Shown here piece after piece: positions 60,818-64,000 of a stretch of DNA of 64,000 bases. The number at the start of each line of letters is the position of its first letter. Position 1 is the stretch's first letter. The stretch comes from Hedera helix (taxonomy: Eukaryota > Streptophyta > Magnoliopsida > Apiales > Araliaceae), in contig OX359275.1 of the NCBI GenBank assembly GCA_947179155.2, positions 5,831,501-5,895,500 of the forward strand. Reading direction: 5' to 3'. The notes under the pieces were generated by a model. It did not search any database and was not told where the DNA came from. It saw nothing but the letters and a program-made list of their open reading frames with translations. The translations under genes were made by a program, and so were the position numbers.

Positions 60818-62689
60818 ATGGATTCTCCAGAGAAACGCCGCAAGCGAAAACGCAATTTAAGACCACCATATTCTTCTCCTTCATATCGTTATTTTCTCTC
60901 TGTAAGGTTCCTCCTCTTGTGCTTCCCTTTTTTCATTTTCCTCTTTTTTTTCTCCTATTGTAAGTTTTCAATCACACCCTCTTCGCTTCATTCTGTGTTT
61001 GTACTTTCTTCTCCTCCTTGTAGATTTTCACTCCTATCTTTATCCTCTTCAATTGATTCATTTCAAAAATATTCCACTAGTAATCTATTATCATCCCTAC
61101 TGAGAATAGAGGATCGGGTCTTATTTCCCGACCACATTTTATTACTGGTGTCCAGTAGAAATAAAAATGGATGGATAATTAAGAAGAATGACAGATTGGA
61201 GTGTGTTTATAGTGGAATTTTGTTGAATAATTCTAGCAACAATAACTTCTCTGATTCTGATGAGGTTGTTAGGGTAACGAGAAGTGTGTTGTCCATAGAT
61301 GAATATACTGAGGTTCGTTTCATTGTGAGGTGTCCACTTCCGCCTCTGAATTACTCCGATGCGGTGGATTTGTGGTGGGGTGGCAAACGTTTGAGATATT
61401 TGGGTGGCGATGAGGGGTTGTGGGCGAGTAATCAGATGGTTCATTCTTGGGAAAATGTTGTGTATGAGGCGGCACTAGATGGGGAGACTGCAGTGGTGTT
61501 TGCCAAGGGATTGAATCTGAGGCCAGACAAGAAATCGGATCCAACCCTATTTAGTTGCCATTTTGGATTGGGAAACTGGGAGAGAGATGGAAGATTTGTG
61601 CTTAAAACGAAAGCCATCACGGCTGCTCAAGAGGTTGTTAGGTGTCTGTTGCCCAGAAGCATTAGGAGGAATCCGGATAAGGCTCAAGGGATTCGAGTAA
61701 CCATTGGAGTGACTTCCCATGTTAATGCTAGAGCTCATAAACATGAACTTGTGCCTTCTGTTGCTAAGATTTCTAATTCCAAGTCTACTGTTAGGAAGAA
61801 GAACAAGGGAAAGTATGAACTTTGCGCGTGTACAATGGTGTGGAACCAAGCTTCTGCACTTCGTGAATGGATAATTTACCATGCTTGGCTTGGAGTTGAG
61901 AGATGGTTTATATATGATAACAATAGTGATGATGGAATCAAGGAGGAGATTGAAGAGCTTGACCTTGAAGGCTACAATGTCAGCAGACATTTGTGGCCCT
62001 GGATTAAGACTCAAGAAGCGGGGTTTTCACATTGTGCTGTCAGAGCAAAGGATGAATGTAATTGGGTTTCATTCATGGATGTTGATGAATTCTTCTACTT
62101 CCCATTTCCAACTCATCGTCACCAAAGGAAAAGGAGCTTGGGTTTTGCAGGTCAGAATTCCCTACGACAATTAGTTGCAAATTTTTCATCATCAACATCA
62201 ATTGCAGAGATAAGAACAAGTTGTCATAGTTTTGGGCCATCAGGGTTAAGTTCACCACCCTTACAGGGAGTAACAGCAGGGTACACTTGCAGGCTCCAGA
62301 GACCTGAGAGGCACAAATCTATTGTTCGTCCAGATGCCCTTGACGCCACCCTTCTCACAGTGGTGCACCATTTCCATCTGAAGAAGGGATTTGGATACCT
62401 AAATTTACCGCAGAGCATAGCAGTGATAAATCACTACAAGTACCAGGTGTGGGAGACTTTTAGAGCAAAGTTTTTCAGAAGGGTTGCTACCTATGTGGCT
62501 GACTGGCAAGACAACCAAAATGAAGGGTCAAGAGATAGGGCACCTGGACTGGGGACAGAGGCGATTGAACCACCCAATTGGCGACTACGGTTCTGTGAGG
62601 TTTGGGACACTGGTTTGAGAGACTACGTTTTGGCTAACATGGCTGATCCTGCAAATGGCTTGCTGCCCTGGCAGAGGTCTAGCATGTGA
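60818..62689 (+). CDS. Glycosyltransferase family 92 protein (DUF23), single exon
   Basis: The 623-aa protein matches the plant GT92 family (At1g27200-like proteins; the same family includes the GALS pectic beta-1,4-galactan synthases). It begins with a basic cytosolic tail (residues 1-25) and one hydrophobic segment (about 26-48), a type II anchor expected to place it in the Golgi. A Ser-rich stem follows. The catalytic domain runs from about 333 (YELCACTMVWNQ) to 600, with NNSDDG (368-373), the metal-binding DVDEF (D421, D423), a VHHFHLKKG segment (515-523) and NHYKYQVWETFRAKF (538-552). The acceptor substrate cannot be told from sequence. The ATG at 60818 gives the full anchor, and the frame is intact to TGA. 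It is slightly longer than typical members because of the N-terminal stem. No intron is needed. GALS identity is less likely than the At1g27200 branch. Confidence 0.95.
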   Translation: MDSPEKRRKRKRNLRPPYSSPSYRYFLSVRFLLLCFPFFIFLFFFSYCKFSITPSSLHSVFVLSSPPCRFSLLSLSSSIDSFQKYSTSNLLSSLLRIEDRVLFPDHILLLVSSRNKNGWIIKKNDRLECVYSGILLNNSSNNNFSDSDEVVRVTRSVLSIDEYTEVRFIVRCPLPPLNYSDAVDLWWGGKRLRYLGGDEGLWASNQMVHSWENVVYEAALDGETAVVFAKGLNLRPDKKSDPTLFSCHFGLGNWERDGRFVLKTKAITAAQEVVRCLLPRSIRRNPDKAQGIRVTIGVTSHVNARAHKHELVPSVAKISNSKSTVRKKNKGKYELCACTMVWNQASALREWIIYHAWLGVERWFIYDNNSDDGIKEEIEELDLEGYNVSRHLWPWIKTQEAGFSHCAVRAKDECNWVSFMDVDEFFYFPFPTHRHQRKRSLGFAGQNSLRQLVANFSSSTSIAEIRTSCHSFGPSGLSSPPLQGVTAGYTCRLQRPERHKSIVRPDALDATLLTVVHHFHLKKGFGYLNLPQSIAVINHYKYQVWETFRAKFFRRVATYVADWQDNQNEGSRDRAPGLGTEAIEPPNWRLRFCEVWDTGLRDYVLANMADPANGLLPWQRSSM

Positions 62690-62890
62690 CAGTTGGGTAA
62701 ATTGATTGAAGGTCACTTGTAAAACAGATCAAGTATAATTTCTTTCACCACTTTATATCTGAATTTTTGTCTTCAAAGACATACAATTGGAAAAGATAGA
62801 GAATAGTTTAGAGGGTTCTACATAGTTGTAATTTTTTTGTGGAAATGTGACAATGATACATATTTTTTATTCTATTGTTTACTGAATGAA
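62690..62890 (+). other. Probable 3' untranslated region of the GT92 gene
   Basis: T-rich sequence follows the stop codon, with 'tttttttgtgg' and 'actgaatgaaat' near 62835-62890 as plausible near- and far-upstream polyadenylation elements. The site cannot be fixed without transcripts. Confidence 0.35.
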
Positions 62891-63093
62891 ATATCAATTC
62901 ATTTTATTTGTATGGTTCTTCCACTTGCTAGACTGATTATTCTGTGGGTTGTAAAGATGACTTATTTTCAGCCATGTACATGCATACATATATCTGCGTA
63001 TATTTATATATGAATAAAAATTCCAGCCATCAGGTTGAGAGGAAGTTAGTGAGATATTGAATGAATCAAGGACTGCGTTAAGGTGCAAGCTAG

Positions 63094-63255
63094 AATATTC
63101 GACCTACTCGATTCTATTAGATAATATCTGCTTAGCTATCATAGTAGAAGAGTACATACATGCCCAAAAAACACAATATTCGACCTACTCGATTCTATTA
63201 GATAATATCTGCTTAGCTATCATAGTAGAAGAGTACATACATGCCGAAAAAACAT
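63094..63255. repeat. 81-bp perfect-phase tandem duplication
   Basis: Two adjacent units start 'aatattcgacctactcgatt' at 63094 and 63175. By eye they differ at only one or two bases (cccaaa/ccgaaa), so the duplication is young. Confidence 0.95.
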
Positions 63256-63455
63256 GTGGTCTATAAATCACAAAAATTCCAAGTGCACAAACAAAGGCAT
63301 GAGAGTATCATTAAAGAATTAGTATCTTCTTAAAACGCATTCAGGTGTATGATGCAGGAAAGGAAAAATGTTGAAGTAACATTACACAGTCAAGGGTGAA
63401 AACAAAGTTCAACGTCAGGTGTTGCAGTGCAGATCCATGGAATTGGATATATTAC

Positions 63456-63492
63456 CTTGAAATTTCTTTGTTCTCATTCTTTTGCAGTGCCA
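63456..63492 (-). other. Possible small internal exon of a minus-strand gene
   Basis: On the minus strand a polypyrimidine stretch ending 'ggtctttccag' precedes a 37-nt segment that ends at AAG followed by gtaatat, a good donor. One frame is open (VALQKNENKEIS). Another donor-like 'ctcaag|gtaacc' lies at about 63747 on the same strand. There is no homology call, and splice-like matches in AT-rich DNA are common. Confidence 0.2.
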
Positions 63493-63524
63493 CTGGAAAG
63501 ACCTAAGAGGAAAGGAATAAAATA

Positions 63525-63574
<50 letters not shown>
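63525..63574. repeat. (AAT)n microsatellite
   Basis: An uninterrupted AAT run downstream of the possible minus-strand exon. Confidence 0.95.
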
Positions 63575-63577
<3 letters not shown>

Positions 63578-64000
63578 GATCTAGTAATGTAATCTTAACT
63601 GCTCAAACAAAAAGACCATTCAAGAGTAAAAATATCAAATCAAATGACAGAAAAGGAAGGAGGAAGTTGTAAGATGCATAATCAATTATACTATTATATG
63701 TATTTGATAAAGGGAAGCATACTTCCAGGAAAATCAGTGATGGGTTACCTTGAGGTCTGCAGTAATTCAGTTTTTTATTTTTATTTTTTTAAAACTAAAG
63801 AATAGGCTTCATAGCATATTAAACTCCATTTTTAAATCCTAGTTTGCTAGACAGCTAGAGCAGGATTCAGTTTTGCGACTGCAATTGGCTATCGTCCTTT
63901 ATAACAGAATTCCTGTTGTTGAAAGATAGAAGTATAATCAGTGTCCCATGCTTAAACTACTGGATTCAGGAAAACAGATCATACATTAGGGATATCATAG

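Noticed and set aside
61142..62418. Several minus-strand ORFs within the GT92 gene
   Set aside because: Antisense shadows of a strong coding frame.

Overview
The window looks like repeat-rich intergenic DNA from a flowering plant, most likely a eudicot. It is AT-rich, carries long plant-type LTR retrotransposons primed by initiator tRNA-Met, hAT elements, MITEs and long TA/ATT/AAT microsatellites, and has one clear host gene. That gene is an intron-less glycosyltransferase family 92 (GT92/DUF23) protein at 60818-62689 (+). I see no tRNA, rRNA, CRISPR array or bacterial feature. The species cannot be fixed from the sequence alone.

Region 1 (1-15.6 kb) is an insertion stack that can be read from target-site duplications (TSDs). 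A hAT transposon, whose transposase remnant lies on the minus strand, sits in an LTR fragment at the window edge. Inside its C-terminal (hATC) coding segment a 4.2-kb solo LTR has inserted (891-13737). Inside that lies a complete-looking 8.64-kb Ty1/copia element (2128-10769, TSD GGTAT) with two equal 1539-bp LTRs. Its single gag-pol frame is broken by two in-frame stops and an altered reverse-transcriptase active site.

Region 2 (15.6-21.7 kb) has a 4.29-kb solo LTR (15599-19889, TSD AATAT) with a 57-bp-arm hairpin inserted in its TA tract. After it come a 376-bp hAT-type MITE (20633-21008, TSD ATTATGAG) and a possible lone first exon of a host gene.

Region 3 (21.7-44.9 kb) is a deeper nest. 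A small TRIM-like element (21672-44847) holds a solo LTR (22793-44600, TSD GCGGT). That holds another solo LTR (24945-28834, TSD AAAAT) and a deleted gypsy-type element (29334-43768, TSD ATATC). The latter holds a LARD-like non-coding retroelement with two about 4.35-kb LTRs and a 2.25-kb internal region (30741-41857), whose outer copy is truncated. The LARD LTRs carry 39-bp AT arrays and clustered GC-rich palindromes.

Region 4 (44.9-58.9 kb) has a 1.42-kb non-autonomous hAT element (46147-47567, TSD CTCATAAG), a minus-strand solo LTR (47655-54188, TSD TCTTT) containing a further LTR, and a possible inverted-repeat element with a 22-bp minisatellite and a G-rich 129-bp tandem duplication. Region 5 (59-64 kb) is the genic end: GT92, then a short tandem duplication and weak signs of another gene on the minus strand.

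The repeats are not a functional system. The notable content is nesting order, non-autonomous element design (TRIM, LARD, internally deleted hAT) and odd internal LTR architecture. All homology comparisons were made by eye.
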